Notes: a model not told the origin generated them from the letters alone. DNA of 64,000 nucleotides from Luscinia megarhynchos (GCA_034336665.1 JAPFBE010000002.1:8292146-8356145), one strand, 5' to 3'; positions 49,030 to 63,260 are shown, numbered from the stretch's first letter. Program-made: numbers and translations.

Positions 49030-52000
49030 TCATGGCGCTCTTTTAAGTACGATGCTGAGAATATAGAAAACGATAACATTTTCCACAGTATAAAATGTTT
49101 TTGACTGAAAATAATTTGATGATTTTGTGTGTACATCCTGCTTCTTTTTATGAGAATAAACTTGGAGAAATTGAGCTTTGGAATTCAGAACTATTTCTCA
49201 TTTACTTTTAAAACATGTATTTGGCAGGGTGATGTCCAAATGAATAAAGCTATCTTAATGTGTTCTTAAAGGCCTGAAGTGTTGAACAGCACAGCTACTC
49301 AGCTCCAGTGTTTCACCTTTTTAAAGCTTTTTGCACCCTAAATTTTAAATGTAAACCTTTCTTTCGCAATTTAAACCCATTACTGCTTACACTTTCTATA
49401 ACAGTACTGAAAAGACTGAGTGGTGTGTCTTACCTTTTTCATAGAGACTTGGTTTCTAGGTTTGAAAATTATTGTAATGCATCTACTTAGGCTCATCTAA
49501 ATTTCTTTTAGTCTTCTTGTAGGTTATACTTTTATAAAGCTCTCCCCTTCTTTCTCAGCTTTGGACTTCTAATATCTTCTGCAATTGTTTTAGAGTATGT
49601 TCCACAAAATAATGCTTACAGCTCAATATGAGACCTTTCTATTAGCATATCAAGATGATATTTCTCAGGCTTTCTTTCTGCCTATGAGTATTATTAAATC
49701 ATTCTCTTCTACCTTCTGATTTCTGTACCTTTTATATATAACCTGAATTGTATTTTACTGTCTTTGAGACTGTGTGTCGAGTTAGCCCAAGTAATTTTGA
49801 ACTCTATTCTGCCCTTCAGCTTATTTGCATTTCCTCCAACTCAGAGGGTACTAATACTAAACATGCTCTCAGCATTATATTTATTGGTTCATTAATGGCA
49901 ACAGTAAAGTACTGAAACTAAAACCTGAAGAAGCCTTTTTGTTGGGAAGTAATAGTTACTACTCTGAATACAGACATAAAAGATTTGCAACAGATTCAAC
50001 TAGACTGTGCTTTTCTCAACTTGCTCATGAGCATGTAAAGAAAAGAAGTATCAGTAAGTCTTGTAAAATTAAGATTTCTAACTGTAGCTGCCTATCCTAT
50101 ATTCATACAGCTTGATAACATGTTTTATACATATATAAATAATATATAAGAGATTAATTTAACATTCCCCGTTCTTCATAAAATATGGTTGGCTTTTGCA
50201 TGTCTGCTTGGGGTTTTTTGAGTCGGCCTCTTTTCCTTGGTGTTCTTCCTGAGTGTTGAAATTGCCCTGTTCTGTGTAATGACCTATTTTTATTTTTGAT
50301 GGGTTTTAGAAAAGAACTGCTAATGAGGAAGAGGTTGCTTTAGTCCAGTTTACTAAATTTAATGTGGCAAATTAGGGAAAATGTAAAAATATTTTTTCAT
50401 ATCCTTGTTTGAGATTTTCCTGTAAAATCACTAACATTGCATTGCATTAGCTTTTTAATTTTTAATTGCTATATTGTAAGAAGACAAGGAAAAAATCCCC
50501 CATTCATTAATCTGGCTTCTTAGTATTATCACAGGTTTACATGATTCTATGAAACTGTCAGCATTAAATTAGAAAACACACTCAGTACTTGTATTTGCAA
50601 AGAAAATCTGGAAAATATATCCAAATACATGATGGCATCATGACCTTGACTGTGAAGACAGAAAAAATAACTTCTAGAACATAATTTCTATACATAAATT
50701 ATTATTTAATCTTGTGAGGCTGTGCACTTCTGCAAATCATTGCTGTGCAAGAAAACATGATCTTGTCTGAAAAGGTAATATAATAGAAATAAAACTATAT
50801 GGAGTGTCTGCCTTTTGGGACCAGGTCCCTTCTTCTGTGTTCTTCAGGAAAGGCTGCTGTGCTGGAGTCTCATTTAGCTGCCCCTCTCAAAATCACACAT
50901 GTCATAGCCAGGGAGCAAAATGGAGTGGTAGTTTCTACTCACTGCCTTTCTACTACTGAAAAAAACAAGTTTCCGTGCTCTGGAAACCAGATGGGCAGTT
51001 GATTCTGTACTTAAATACCTGAAATACATACCAGTTTTCCCTTTTACTAGTTACTGTTCAAGAAAACACAATCTAGGAAATAATGGTAATGGAAGTGTCG
51101 ATTAAGAATTGTGCAAATAAAAACAAAGATGCATCAAAATCTGTTTTTGAAACCAAGATGTGGAAATGGGTTCCGTTTATAAGATTTTTGTTACTATATG
51201 GTAGATGCTTGATTTCTTCTATAATGTTATGGGAGTTTTTAAAGTATAAGTCATATCAAGAAAAGAATATAAAAAGACTTACAGAAAAGAAAGGAATTTT
51301 ATTTGAGATTCACTTTTTAAAGGAAATCTTTTACTTGCAATATTAAAACTCATACTGGAAGACTTGTACTGAAGTATGAGAAGTACAAATAAAACCATAC
51401 TGAACATGTATCTATAAGAGCTTTATTCTGTGATTCTTGTAAGATTTTTAGAAAGTGGATATCTTTTTCTCAAAACAAATCACTTTGAAATCTGCTGACT
51501 AGGCCTAGAAATCTGTGCCAATGAAACAGCAAATTATGTCCTGCAGTTGCCTGAGCAATCTCAAACTGAAAAGTGCAGCTGCTTTCAAGTTAGAATAGCA
51601 AAACTGTTTTCTCTTTTGTCTATTAAGAAACATGACGTAGCATTTATTTTAATTTGGGAATCTGATAAAGTATTTTATCAAATGAAAGGTCTAGTTTTAC
51701 AGAAAAAATGTAACAAGTTTATTTGTTGAATTTATCTTTAATTAAATATTTTTTCATATTGCAGGCCATATTTAATAAGGTTAACTTAGACAAGTAGCAG
51801 AAGCTACAATTAATGCCATCTGCAGTACCAATTTTTGACTAGAGATGATTGCTGTTGATTTGCATGATATTCATCAACAATGAAGTTTTTGAACTGAACC
51901 TTATGACCTATATTGCCATCTACTCTGAATTTTCCTTTTATAAAGCTAGCTACAGTAAATTAAAAGGAAAGAAAAAGCACTTAGCTGACATTTAGGCTAA

Positions 52001-55000
52001 AACATATTCAGAGGAATTGGATTTTGGGACTTTGCTGAATGAAGGGTCATTGAATGAGAAAACAAGAAGGATTAAGAAAAGTAGCAGTGAAATTGAGATT
52101 AAATAAAAGTGAGAGTAAGAATTAGTAACATTTCAAAATTACTCTTTTTTTCAAAAGCTTTTACACAATATAATGAGTCAGCATTTGTTCTCCATTCTTC
52201 CACAGGCAGTGAAATCAATTGTGTCTAACATTCAGAATGAGTCTGATTAAGTTGCATGTAAGGGAATTCCTCTGAATATCCTTTGTGTCACCCTCACACC
52301 TGCTGAACTAGGAGAAACCTAACAACTTCTTTCATTGCTCCCATTAAGCTGTGCCACCAAGGTGACATCACTGCTACCACTGACATGAACTTGTGGCTGT
52401 GGAGCCAGCCTTTCAAATTTTTTGACAGAGAAATATCTGAACACCTATAGCTGATTTTGTGAATTAACTTGCCAGGTTCGGTTTGCAGGTATATGATAGG
52501 TTTCTATAGCTACTCCAGGAACAATTGTGTCAGCTAATCATTGTTAGCCATTTATTTTTCAAATAGAGTTGCCACTGCTGTGAAACGTGCAGATCTGAGT
52601 CCTAGATGAACTTCTGCAATGTATCTGAGTCTCAAAGACAGGGTTTGCAAAGCTTTGGCTTTTTCTCAAATCCCCAAAAAACCCCACAGATTGCCCTAGT
52701 GAAAAACGGGCTTTGACTTTTTGAGTAAGCAAAAGAAAAATAAAATCATTAAGTGAGACCTGTGAGTATAAATAAACAACAGCAAATTGTTCTTGGCTCT
52801 CAAGAGATCTTTGTTCATTGTTGCCATTGAAGCTGTAAGAATAGGAAAAGACTCTATAAGAATGAAGAAATAGTTGAAGAACAAAGTGAGGGATGGGGAA
52901 ATCCCTTGCATACTTTGTAAACTTCAAATTTTAGGTAAAATTTTCTTTCTTAATTCTGACATTTCTTGCTTCATGGCATTTTTGTTTATGTATGCATAAA
53001 TAGCAATTATAAGAGTAATCATTTTGACTTTTAATGATCATGAAGAATCCATTTCCACAAATTACAAATCTTAGATCACATTGGAAATGGGTTGCTACAC
53101 AGCAAATAAATGGAAGTAGCAGATGAGTTTAACAAACAAAGTGAACTTTAGCAGAAAAAAGATGGAAAAAAGTTTCAATTATTTTCCTATGGGAATACCC
53201 ACTTGCCAGTTTGGGACCCTCTTCTCTTTACTTCTCTATTTTTATAAGCCATTGTTAAAAATATTATCATTGCTAACTAGAGTTGCATGGAGCAGTGATA
53301 ATGCACATACCAAACATATATACCAATGATATTAAAAGAACTTTTTTCCAGCTCATGTTTTGACTTGTGTTTGGGGAACAGGATATAGACAATATCTGTA
53401 ACAGACTGTCAATATCTATAATAAAAATAGAACCATACTTTTATTCTGCCCGACAAAGCATTATAAAATAATCTCATAAAGTATTTTAAATAAATCTCTA
53501 TAAAAGTGCTACTGTGTCTGTTCTACTTATTGTCATATTGAAACCATTTAATGCATTTCATTGCAGATGTTCCTCTGAAAAGTGAATTGTTCCTTGCCTC
53601 AGTTCCTGAGGCATTCAATGGGAATATTTATTAATTTTCTTTTATTTGAATTAGTCATTAGTAAGCAGGAAGAAGAGTATGATTTTATACACTGTCTTTT
53701 GGGAATTGTGCATACTCATTTTCTCAGTATGTAGACAGATTTCTGGGACTTGGAAATTTTTTTTGTTATATACTTCAGTGATTTCCAGAAGTAGAAGAGA
53801 AGGAAAAATGCTGTATGAATTTTTCTTTGCTTTTGGAATCTAGACATTCCATGCATATTGATTTTCTTCACTGCAGGTACTTTTTTAAAACTAATTTAGC
53901 AAAACTCTTCTACTTTCATTGCACAGCATGCCATTGGAAATGACAACAGGACTACACTAACTTTCTGGGCTTCCTGTAACCCTTACACCAAGATGTGCAA
54001 TAATACATAGAACATCCTAATTTTGGGTGCAAAACAAATCCTTACTTTCAGACCCCAATTCTATGGTTTGACTTCCACACTCCCTTCCATTATAATGTGA
54101 ATTTCTTTTTCTTTCCTGACAAACACAAAAAATAGGAAAACATGACTAAAAAAGAAGGCAGCTGAAAATTATGACCAGCTTGCCTACTGAATTTTTCTGG
54201 TAGAGTTTTTCTTCCTAGCTCCCTGTGTCTGAGAAGTGGGGAGCATTGTGTGTATAGCTATGCTTTTTTCATGGAAAAATACTACTTTCTTTTCAGTTAT
54301 ACTGTATTCAGCATCCTTAATAAGCATACCCTAATATGGATAGTAACTGAAAGATTAATATACATAGTTTGTAAGTGAAAATTAATTTTTTAGAAATATA
54401 TTATTTCCTTTGATCAGCCATTCTTTGAAGAGTGCTTTCTCCTATAGACTTTCATTTTGCTGACACAGTGTCAGACACCAGTTTCTGTACCTAAGGCTTT
54501 TAAATTGATTCTGAGCTTTGCTTGACTGTACTGAAAACCAGTACACTCTAGGGTTTTTTCCCACACAAGACTGCCTACCAAAAGTTTGCCTAAACTCAAA
54601 CTTAGCTCCCAATTCAGTTTTTCTGAATTTGGGTGTTGAAGTGTGAAGTTGTGAACACAAATGACTGCATTAAATCATATTTTCCATTTTCAACAGGAAA
54701 ACTTATATGCTTTTTTTTTTTTTTTGGTGGCTTCTATCATTTGCTTATGGAAAATGCAAGTAAGAGAATGGCAAGATGTTGAGTATCAATGTATTCTGAG
54801 GGTCTTGAGCAGAGTATGCTTATCTTGAATAAGACTATGCTGATATTGATCTAGTCCTGCCATATAGTTGATTTAGCACTTTCAGTGCTTATCTGGATAT
54901 ATTCCTGGAGTCTATCTTCAAGCCTTCTAAAAAGAAATTATTTTTGTTCAGAGGTAAAGCTAGGGTCTGGATGTAAAGATTTAGTGGTAAAGTTTGGATT

Positions 55001-55970
55001 CAGCTAGAAGTACAGCTTACCAAAATGAGACATGGGTGATTCAGTAGAAATCAGCCATACCATCTTTGCAAAATGGCACAAATATGAACATTTGAATGCT
55101 ATTATTTCATAATAGAAAGGAACATTGCTAAAAAAGTAACAATGTGAAAGGAACTTGTGAGGAGAGTTGTGGCATATCAAATCTGTGTATATCTGCTAGA
55201 TGTTAATCAGACAAAATTTAATTGCCTATGATTTTATTCTAAGTCACCTGCACATCACTTCCTAGCTGCTCTAGCATGACTGTCATGCTGATATTTTAGA
55301 AGTCATAGTTTGGAGTTTTAGCAGGTCTGTGCTGAACAAGAAGCTGCTTCTATATCTTTCCCACAAGAGGAATTTCTCATGGTTTAAATCTTGATGTTCA
55401 GCCTTTGCTTCTGTCTGGTGCCTGGGCTTCTGGGAATCTCTGATAGTCTGGCAGATGTGAAGCAAGCGGCCGCCCAAGTAAGACATAAAATATTTTCAGA
55501 GACACATTGAAAATCTAATAGAAATTTTGGATGTGAAGGGAAAGTGCTATACCGGCTGGTGGGACTTAAAGGGGCAGCTGCCAAATAACAATGTAGAGAG
55601 CAAGTGGTACATGACCTAGCCTGCCATGAGTTTAGTGTGCAACACTAGCTGGAGAGCCCAGAGGTGAGCAGAAGCTCTAAAGTAAATTCAAAATTTTAAA
55701 TGAAACAAGCAATGCTGCATTTGACCTCTTAACTCTTGTTTCAAGCACAGCTAATTACCTTAAATAAGGGTACAGTAGAAATATGCAGTCATTTCTCTTT
55801 CATCCAGGTAAAGTCTGATGGATACTGTAGAACTAAAGATTTTTAATGGAGATGACTGATAAAGCCTCACATCCAAGATTCTAAAACTCTCCTAGCTAGA
55901 TCCAAACACCAAAGTTTTGCTTCTATTTTAAATGATTCCCCTGTGTTGTCCCCCCGCAAAAGAACCCAAC
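49030..55970. other. Unique DNA, no gene or transposon seen
   Basis: Almost 7 kb of AT-rich DNA. Simple features only, such as a poly-T run at 54,712-54,725. Open frames up to 122 codons (52,559-52,927 minus) have no recognised motif or conserved look. Confidence 0.5.
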
Positions 55971-56035
55971 AACCAAACCAAACCAAACCAAACCAAACCA
56001 AACCAAACCAAACCAAACCAAACCAAACCAAACCA
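55971..56035 (+). repeat. AACCA pentanucleotide microsatellite
   Basis: Thirteen AACCA units, uninterrupted. The minus strand reads as a repeating Gly-Leu-Val-Trp-Phe frame (55,867-56,091), which is an artefact of the repeat. Confidence 0.96.
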
Positions 56036-59000
56036 ATTCTAAATCTGTAACTCAATAATCTGTGACAATAAAGCCTTTTGCTAGTTAACAAGTGTTTCAG
56101 TACTCCACAGATTCTTGCTATTATGTATTCTTATAGTTAATGTGAGGGAGTAGAGGTAACTGATTACTTACTATGACTATGAGTGATAGTAAGGTTGAAA
56201 TGATTTAAATATGTTCATGAATAATTATATTATTGTATTATATTCTTAATATATTCCCTGGAGTTCAGTGCAATTTCGGAAAATAAGATACCCGTGCAAG
56301 CAAAATATAATCAGATTATAAGATTCAGGTTAACTGCTTCAGTTCACCTGTGGAGGGTATAAATCTCTGCTCTTTTGAAATTGATGGGACAGTCTCATAT
56401 ATCAATATTTCTGGGACTAAAAAGACATAATTGAATTGAATGCATTAGTGTCATTGTGTGCCATTTCTCGTCTTCATTAATTTTCTTCACAGCTTGTCTG
56501 CCTACAATCATGTTTCATTTTCTGCCTTAACTCTGCACATTTACTCAGTGTTCATTGAGTTTTCTGAATTAATTCTCATGCTCTGTATGTGAGCTAAGCC
56601 TTCTGTATTTTATCCTGTATGTCCTCCTGCTTTCCATACTTTTGTTTGTGGTCTCCTTCCTTTTTCTACTCATTATGAGCTCAATCACTCTCTTAACATG
56701 TCCACCGCCTGTTGGCAGTAGCCTCCAAAGCAAGGCTGAGCACATTCCTCTTTTATTATTTAAACCTGGATCACAATCTGGACTTGACGAAGAATCTGTC
56801 TTCCATTCAAACCACAACAGCCCCTTGTTGAGGTTGACTGCTTCTCATTTAGAGCTAATCTCATCTGTAAACAAGACTCCACACATAGAGGGATGCAAAG
56901 TAACCACCTTCCTGACATCCTGAACTAGTGACCTGGAGGAGTCTGGACTGCAAGGAGTAGGCTGCTGTTTTAGCTATTAAATACTGGGGAGAGCTTTACC
57001 CCAAGTATTGCTTCAGAGGCAAAAAACAGAGGTCAGTGAGTTTTCTGGAGCAGACCCTGGACGCAGGACTTGCTGTGGTATTTGCAAGAGAGTGCAGTAA
57101 CAGCCAGCCAGGTTGAATGGGTTTGAAAGGCTTGCTTATTTTTATCTTGAAGGATATTCAAACATGAGATCCTTGGATCATGCAAGTGGACTTCCACCTT
57201 CTTATTTAGACATCTATCTTTTTGTAACTGTAGTTGGTTCTGTTAGATGTTGCATAAGCATATATGAAAACACAGTTGTTCTTTAATGCACTGAAAATTT
57301 AACTGGAAGAATTCTGCTCCTTGGAGGCTTATGCAGAAACCAATGGTAAAATAAATGAATTCTATCAGCAGATAATTCTTCATTAATTACCTGTGTTTGG
57401 CCTTTGTAACTCAAAAAGGATGGTTAAACCTGATGATTTAAGTAAAATGTGAAGAGAATTTACTGCTTCTTGGTTATTTCCTGAAGCATTCAGATCATAA
57501 AAAATAATGTTATCATGCCAAAGGTGGTTTTAAAGTAAAATTTTAAATTTTTATTGTAATTGGCAGTAGTTCTAAAATTGTCTTAGAAATTAAGTTCAAG
57601 AAATTATTCTGTTTGTCAGGGAGAAGACTAGTGCTTCAACCAATAATTACCACCAAGAAATAGAAAAGTTGTTTCTGGCTATTCTAATACATCCCAGACT
57701 TACAGAGCAATCAACCATGTTATCTCTTAAAATAGTTTCTCAGGGATAATCCTTTTTTCTTCTTTTTAGATTAAACATGTGCAAAGCATCTTGTTCCTTA
57801 TAGAGGTAAAATCAGGAAAGAATATTCTCAAGTTTTGAGATTCACTCAAAGCAAAAGTCATATGAGTTTATATAAACACAACATCAAAAGAGAAAAAAAA
57901 ATAGCCCATGGAAGTAAAATTCTGTGGTTTGCATAGCTGTTAGCTGGGATGTAAGTAAGGTTGAGTTGCCTAGAGCTATCCCTCAGCTGCTACTTCTCTC
58001 TTGGAGAGAGAGGAATTAATCTTTTCATTATCCTCCTTTGATCAATTTTAGGCAAAATCAGCATCCTTTCCAGCTGAGTCTTAGGTTCAGATTATGGACT
58101 GAAGATAGATTTGGATTTAGATTTCCAAATGCATTTAACTGTTGTGTTTTTTTACTTTTTACATATCTTTTTATACAACATAGTTCTAATGCAGTCTGGT
58201 GTGCACACAAAATGCCTGCTGCCTAAGAATTCTGGATCTTTTCTCTAAGGCAGAAAATAATTTTATTTGCTTTGTAGGACAAAACTTAATACATAGACAA
58301 GACTGTTTTCCTTTGAGGATTTTTCTTTTTCTGTCTGAAACTATAATTTCAAAAGAGAATCTTCTTGATTTTGAAACCAAACTACGTTTCTTGTTATCTC
58401 CTAAGTAGCTTCATGAAACAGAAATACATACTGGAGTGAGACATAAAGCAGAAAAACTTACAACAGACCATGTCACATACCCTAGAGAAATACTCCTAAG
58501 GAGTTTGCAATGACCCTTTGAAATATTCTGTACTGCACAGAATAGAGACATGAGGCATAGACAGAGATCTACAGTAGGCCACTTGTTGGGTCAGTTCTGG
58601 TGCTGCTTGGCCATTCACTACAGAATTGCCTTTATGTGCCTAACATGGTTCTCATGGAGGAATTAAACTGCACATTTTGGTATATATTAGACAAAAATAA
58701 CCTGAATGTTTTGAAAGCTTTCGTTACCTGGTGAAGTACGAGCACAATGTTTCAAATTATAGATTTTGACCCCGCAGTGAAACATAGGAAGTAGCTGCTC
58801 TCATGGGGCTGGTGGATGATGATTTCCCAGAACAATTACTTTGCAACTATTGTTGTTGTTGCTGTTGAATATAAATCATTACATCCTCAGAATACGGTTC
58901 TTAGTTAATAAGTGACAATATGAGAGGCCCGTAAACAGAGTCTTTAGCTAAGTTTGCTCCTTGCTTGTCAAGTGCAAATGTTTCAGAACAGCAAGAATAA

Positions 59001-60298
59001 AAGAATTCTGACAATTAGTGGAAAACTTGCTGGCACTAAACCCCTGCTCTAAGAACTACTGTTTAGTTTGCAACCCATGGAGAAAGGAAAAGTAACAGAG
59101 ACAAACTATTTCTTATGCTCTGCTCAGTCTCTGCTACAGGAAGCTTTTGTAGTTGAACCAGCAATGGTTTTATTTCTCTTACCATCCCAAGCACCAAAAA
59201 CATCTTTGCTTCCTTTGTTTCTACAGAAAGGTAGGAGAGACCACAAGGTGAAATACCATCAGCCAATCTCTTTCTTATGATCTTCCATGAAGCTGTCAAA
59301 TGAGAAGGTGTCTTCAGCTGGGCCAGTGTAGTCAGACACCAGCAGTCATCCTGCCTGAGCAAGGATTGCAGCTGCTACCAATTCCTTGCCTCTGTCCTTT
59401 CATTCTGATATTGTATGTGATTCTCAAAAACACTGTTTTCTCTTTCACTATTGTGAAAAGTAATAGAAGAGAGTGTAACTTCTTCATACACCGTTTTGTG
59501 AGAAGAGTAAAGACCAGGAATAGATAATGCTTTGTGATGAAAGTGAAGTGAACATGATTGCCTACTGGTATAGTATCAAACACGAATGAGACCAACATAA
59601 GTGCCTTTTCTTTTAGGGAATGGCAGAAGAATTTTTTCGTTTGAAGGGACATGTTTTGTTTGTTCAAATGTGCCTGCTGAAGAGGTAATACAATTCTTGG
59701 CTTGTGTGTACTTTGGCAGTTGAAGATTTGTAGCCCTTGTTTATGTTTACTCATAATACTTGATGAAGTAAGACAGGAAGTAAACCCTTCTCAGAGACTT
59801 TGTTTTTCACATCAAATCTATAATCCTTGTCCTCAAGTAAAACCACTTCTGACAGTTCAGTGAAACCAAGACTCGTCCCATAAATCTAACTTCAAGAGCA
59901 AACTGTCTGCATATGAGCTAATTGCTTAAGCTGCACTCTGATCTGTACAGCTCACGGATCTGTTGTCTCACGAAAAAAACGGCGGTGGCATTTGCTTTGG
60001 TTTTTTTTAACCTCCTCGGTTCCTTGAGAAATTGACATCAGGAAACAAAAAATGTTGTAGATAAGTTTATGGTGCTTTAAAGAGCATTATCCCTTTTTGG
60101 TCCAAAGTTAAACTCAACATACACATAAAGCAGTTTATGTAATATTTGTGGGTGAAATAGATATGTACTCCACCATACGGACTTGTCCACACTTTATTGT
60201 TCCTGGAAAAGATAGGTATCACTCATTTATTTATCTTAACTACTAGACATGGCCACAGGGTCTTGACCTGCCTAAATTAAAGCTCACTACTCTGTTTT
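56036..60298. other. Unique DNA, no gene seen
   Basis: AT-rich, with a short TTG run near 58,850-58,866. Frames such as 59,332-59,754 minus (140 codons) show no motif and no exon-like flanks. Confidence 0.5.
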
Positions 60299-60812
60299 AT
60301 AGAATCACATAACCATAGAATTATTTAGGTTGGAAAAGACCTTTAAGATCATTCAGTCCAATCATTATCCTAACACTGCTAAGCCACTAAACCATGTCCC
60401 AACTGCCACATGATGGAGCTTTTGAATACCTCTAGGGATGGTGACTTAAACAGTTCCCTGGGCAGTCTGTTCTGATGCTTGTTAACCCTTTAGGGAATAA
60501 TTTTTTTTTTAATATCCTATCTAAACCTCCCCTGATACAACTTGAGGCTGTTCCCTCTTGTCCTGTTGTTTGTTAGATGTGAGAAGAGACCAGCCCTTAC
60601 AGCATTACTACTTTCTTTCAGGTAGGTGAAGTGAACAGTAACATGTCCCCTGAACCTCCTTTTCTCCAGGCTAAACAATCCCAGATCTGTTGGCTGTTCC
60701 TCATCAGACCTGTGCTCCTGTGCCCTTCTCTGAACACACTTCTGCATGTCACTGTCTTTCTTGTAGTGAGAGTCCCAAAACTGAACACAGGAATGAAGGA
60801 TGAAGTATTATG
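60299..60812 (-). mobile_element. CR1 LINE 3' fragment, minus strand
   Basis: Read on the minus strand, it starts in the ORF2 C-terminus near 60,812. The 76-codon frame at 60,517-60,747 carries 'LGLFSLEKRRFRGHV' and 'NNRTRGNSLKLYQGRF', the standard CR1 end of ORF2. The 3' UTR runs down to 60,299, where the plus strand shows 'TAGAATCACATAACCATAG', the complement of a worn ATTCTATG-type tail. It is 5'-truncated and carries frameshifts. Confidence 0.92.
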
Positions 60813-61858
60813 AGAATTAAGGCTTTTCTTTGTCAGACAGGAAGAAGACACTGAATGATAATAGTGCTGAGTCAGGAGCAGTTTAGATAAATATCAAACT
60901 TAACCAGATTAATTTGGAAGCAAAAAGCTGGTTTCCTGCTTTATAAAGTTGACTTACAGAGTTGTTTTTGGCTTTATTGAGTGGTTCAAAGTGGTTTTAC
61001 ATCAGATCTAGGATTATGGTTTGGTGCGAGGAATGCGTGTTGATTTTTTTCGCTGTGTTCAAGTAACACAGGTACCTTTACAGCATGGAGTGGGAAATGG
61101 GAGTCTGTTCAGCTCGAAACAGTGTATTCATAGGGCCATATTTGATAGTAGTTTGAAGGAAGAAGAGACAGTTTACTGGTATTAAACTGTGACATTTCAT
61201 TGAATGATTGTGCAACTTGTGGGACAACTTTACAAAACTTTTGTGTTGTGCGTGGAGTAAGGAATGTTTTGTTTGGGTTTTTTTATCCTGCCTTGAGATA
61301 CTGTAAAGAAGCTATTGAAGATTCTTCTGTGTCCTAGGAGTCTTATTTGCTCCCCACAAAGCAGCAATCTGATGAGCTGCTGTCCCCAGAGCCTGTTTAC
61401 TGTAGAAATGCTGATTATTTCAAATGCTTTACCAGATGGATAGAAGTGGTATACCTGTGCCTGTGTGTAGAATCAAGCAGTTTTGCTTTTCATTATCGTC
61501 AGGGAGGACAGACTAAGCAGCGCTCACAATGATTTTTTGTAAACTACTATTTGTTTGGTGAATTTCGGCAGGAAAGACGATTCGCTTGTGCAACACAATA
61601 AGTGAAAGAAAGACAATGGTCAAAACTTCATGGAAATATTGTGGCAGCATGTTTCAGTCCAAAAACTTGGAACTTCCCATGGCAGCCTGGCTGTTAGAGA
61701 GTTCAAATGGAATAGGGCAACATCAAGTTTATTTTGCCACTTGAAGGCACTCTCAAATGTAATTTGTGATAAGTACTGTTTCCTAGGAGCTGATGGATTT
61801 TTATTTGATAGGCTGTAGCTGTTAAGATCTGGTCTGTCCTGCTTTACAGTTTGTCTTG
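60813..61858. other. Unique DNA, no gene seen
   Basis: AT-rich to moderate DNA without recognised features, bordering the duplicated block on its right. Confidence 0.5.
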
Positions 61859-62695
61859 TTTTAGAACAATTTAGGGGGGACACCCCAAAATAAGTTACCT
61901 TCCCTTAGAGTTTTAACCAATTCCTTTCCACCAATAAGGACCATGAATCTGAGTAGGTATACGTGAAGACATAATAGTTTACTAAATAAAATACAATAGC
62001 AAGAGGCAAAAAATTAATGGCAACAGTCACCAGTTAAAAAGTTCCTGAAATCTCCCAGACTTCCCAGGAACAAAGAGAAGCCCAAAAAGGTGGCACACCC
62101 CCCAAATATGCCATCTCCACACACAAGTGTGCGTTGGGAGACAAAGGGAAAATGGCAGCATCCCTCTGCCCACCCCTCCCAAATCTCTCCAGCTGCGGCA
62201 GCAAATGCTGTGTACTCTGGGCAGGGTCAAGAACTCGAGAAGGGACTTCACCTTTTCTCGCCAGAAGGCAGCAAGGCGGCCGCTGGGGCAACCTGGACTC
62301 CGGGAATTCTCACCTTGTCCCTGTGCCGTGGGCGGGCTGGGATACCTGCATGGAGGGTGCCGCTCTGCTCCTCTGGGTGCAATTCCACAGCTGCAGACAC
62401 GTGCTGCAAAATTCACTCTGAAACAGTTTTTGATGGCAAACTGCAGCTTCTCAAATTGCTGCTGTTGTGAGTAGAGCCAAGAGGCAAGAAGAACATGAGG
62501 CAACTCAAGCATCCAGAGACAAAGAGAGCCTTTCCTGTGGTTCCATTTCCATCACAAGGTCATGAAGATACACTAACAATTTTGCACACAGAGATATGGA
62601 CTACAATAACACTTTGGGTGTCCTAGGACATCATCCACCCTTATTCCATGTCATCTGATTAATGGCCAAAGTAATATCTTTCAACAGTGCCAAAT
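61859..62695. repeat. Complex repeat unit, copy A
   Basis: The first of two diverged direct copies. Shared landmarks with copy B include the left edge 'GGACACCCCAAAAT' (61,878), 'GTTTTAACCA' (61,911), 'AGTTTACTAAA' (61,977), 'CCCAGGAACAAAGAGAA' (62,063), a central 'GAGACAAA...AAATGGC' (62,138-62,156), and 'GAGATATGGA' plus 'CAATAACA' near the right edge (62,591-62,610). The ends look inverted: the right edge 'ACACTTTGGGTGTCC' (62,609-62,623) is nearly the reverse complement of the left edge. The centre (62,190-62,420) is GC-rich, which explains long overlapping frames on both strands (up to 161 codons). It could be an LTR (possibly on the minus strand, since that strand starts TGTCC) or a DNA-transposon-like element. 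I cannot name it. Confidence 0.65.
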
Positions 62696-62912
62696 TTCTC
62701 ATTTTAAGACAGTTTAAGGAGCGGACACTCCAAAATGCATTACCTCCCTTTTTAGTTTTAACCACTCCCTTTTCACCAATCAGGAGAGAAAAACACCAGT
62801 GAAAAAAATTACAGTTTACTAAAAATGAAGCAGCAGCAGTCAAAAACAGCAGTGATAATCACTAGATACAAAGTCGCTGAATCTCCTGGACTCCCCAGAA
62901 ACAAAGAGAAAC

Positions 62913-63045
62913 AAAATGGCGGAGAAACCTCTCTCCCCAAGATGGCGCCGAAACCTCTCCCCCAAGATGGCGCCCTCCAAAAACGACCTTTTGGTCTGAG
63001 AGACAAATAGAAATGGCGGACAAACCCTCCCCCCAAAATGGCGCC
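62913..63045 (+). promoter_or_regulatory. Cluster of five ATGGCG (YY1-like) motifs
   Basis: AAAATGGCGG at 62,913, AAGATGGCGCC at 62,939 and 62,964, AAATGGCGG at 63,011 and AAAATGGCGCC at 63,035. All are on the plus strand and separated by short C-rich spacers. AA(G/A)ATGGCGGC is the known YY1 recognition pattern, so binding is plausible but not shown. Copy A has only one degraded equivalent (AAATGGCAGC near 62,150). Confidence 0.55.
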
Positions 63046-63230
63046 CTCTGCAGACAACCATGCAGTCTGAGAAGCGAAGGTGGTGGACAACCTCTGCTCA
63101 GGTCAATTTTCTCCTGTTAAAAAACCAGGAGGGTAGAAGATTATGGTGGGAGGTGGGGTGTGATGGGATTGTCTTGGGGCTCCGGCCCCAGGGTATCAGC
63201 TCTCCTGCTTCCTTTCAGTGACTGTGGCAT

Positions 63231-63260
63231 TGTGTGTCTGTGTGTCTGTGTGTCTGTCTC
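63231..63260 (+). repeat. TGTGTGTC octamer repeat
   Basis: About three and a half TGTGTGTC units. Confidence 0.85.

Noticed and set aside
55867..56091. Repeating Gly-Leu-Val-Trp-Phe protein
   Set aside because: A translation of the AACCA microsatellite on the minus strand.
59332..59754. 140-codon minus frame
   Set aside because: No motif, no exon-like borders and a composition typical of random AT-rich sequence.
62027..62512. 161-codon minus-strand frame and overlapping plus frames of 95-126 codons
   Set aside because: All lie in the GC-rich middle of repeat copy A, where stop codons are rare in every frame. Several frames on both strands are open at once and none shows a domain.
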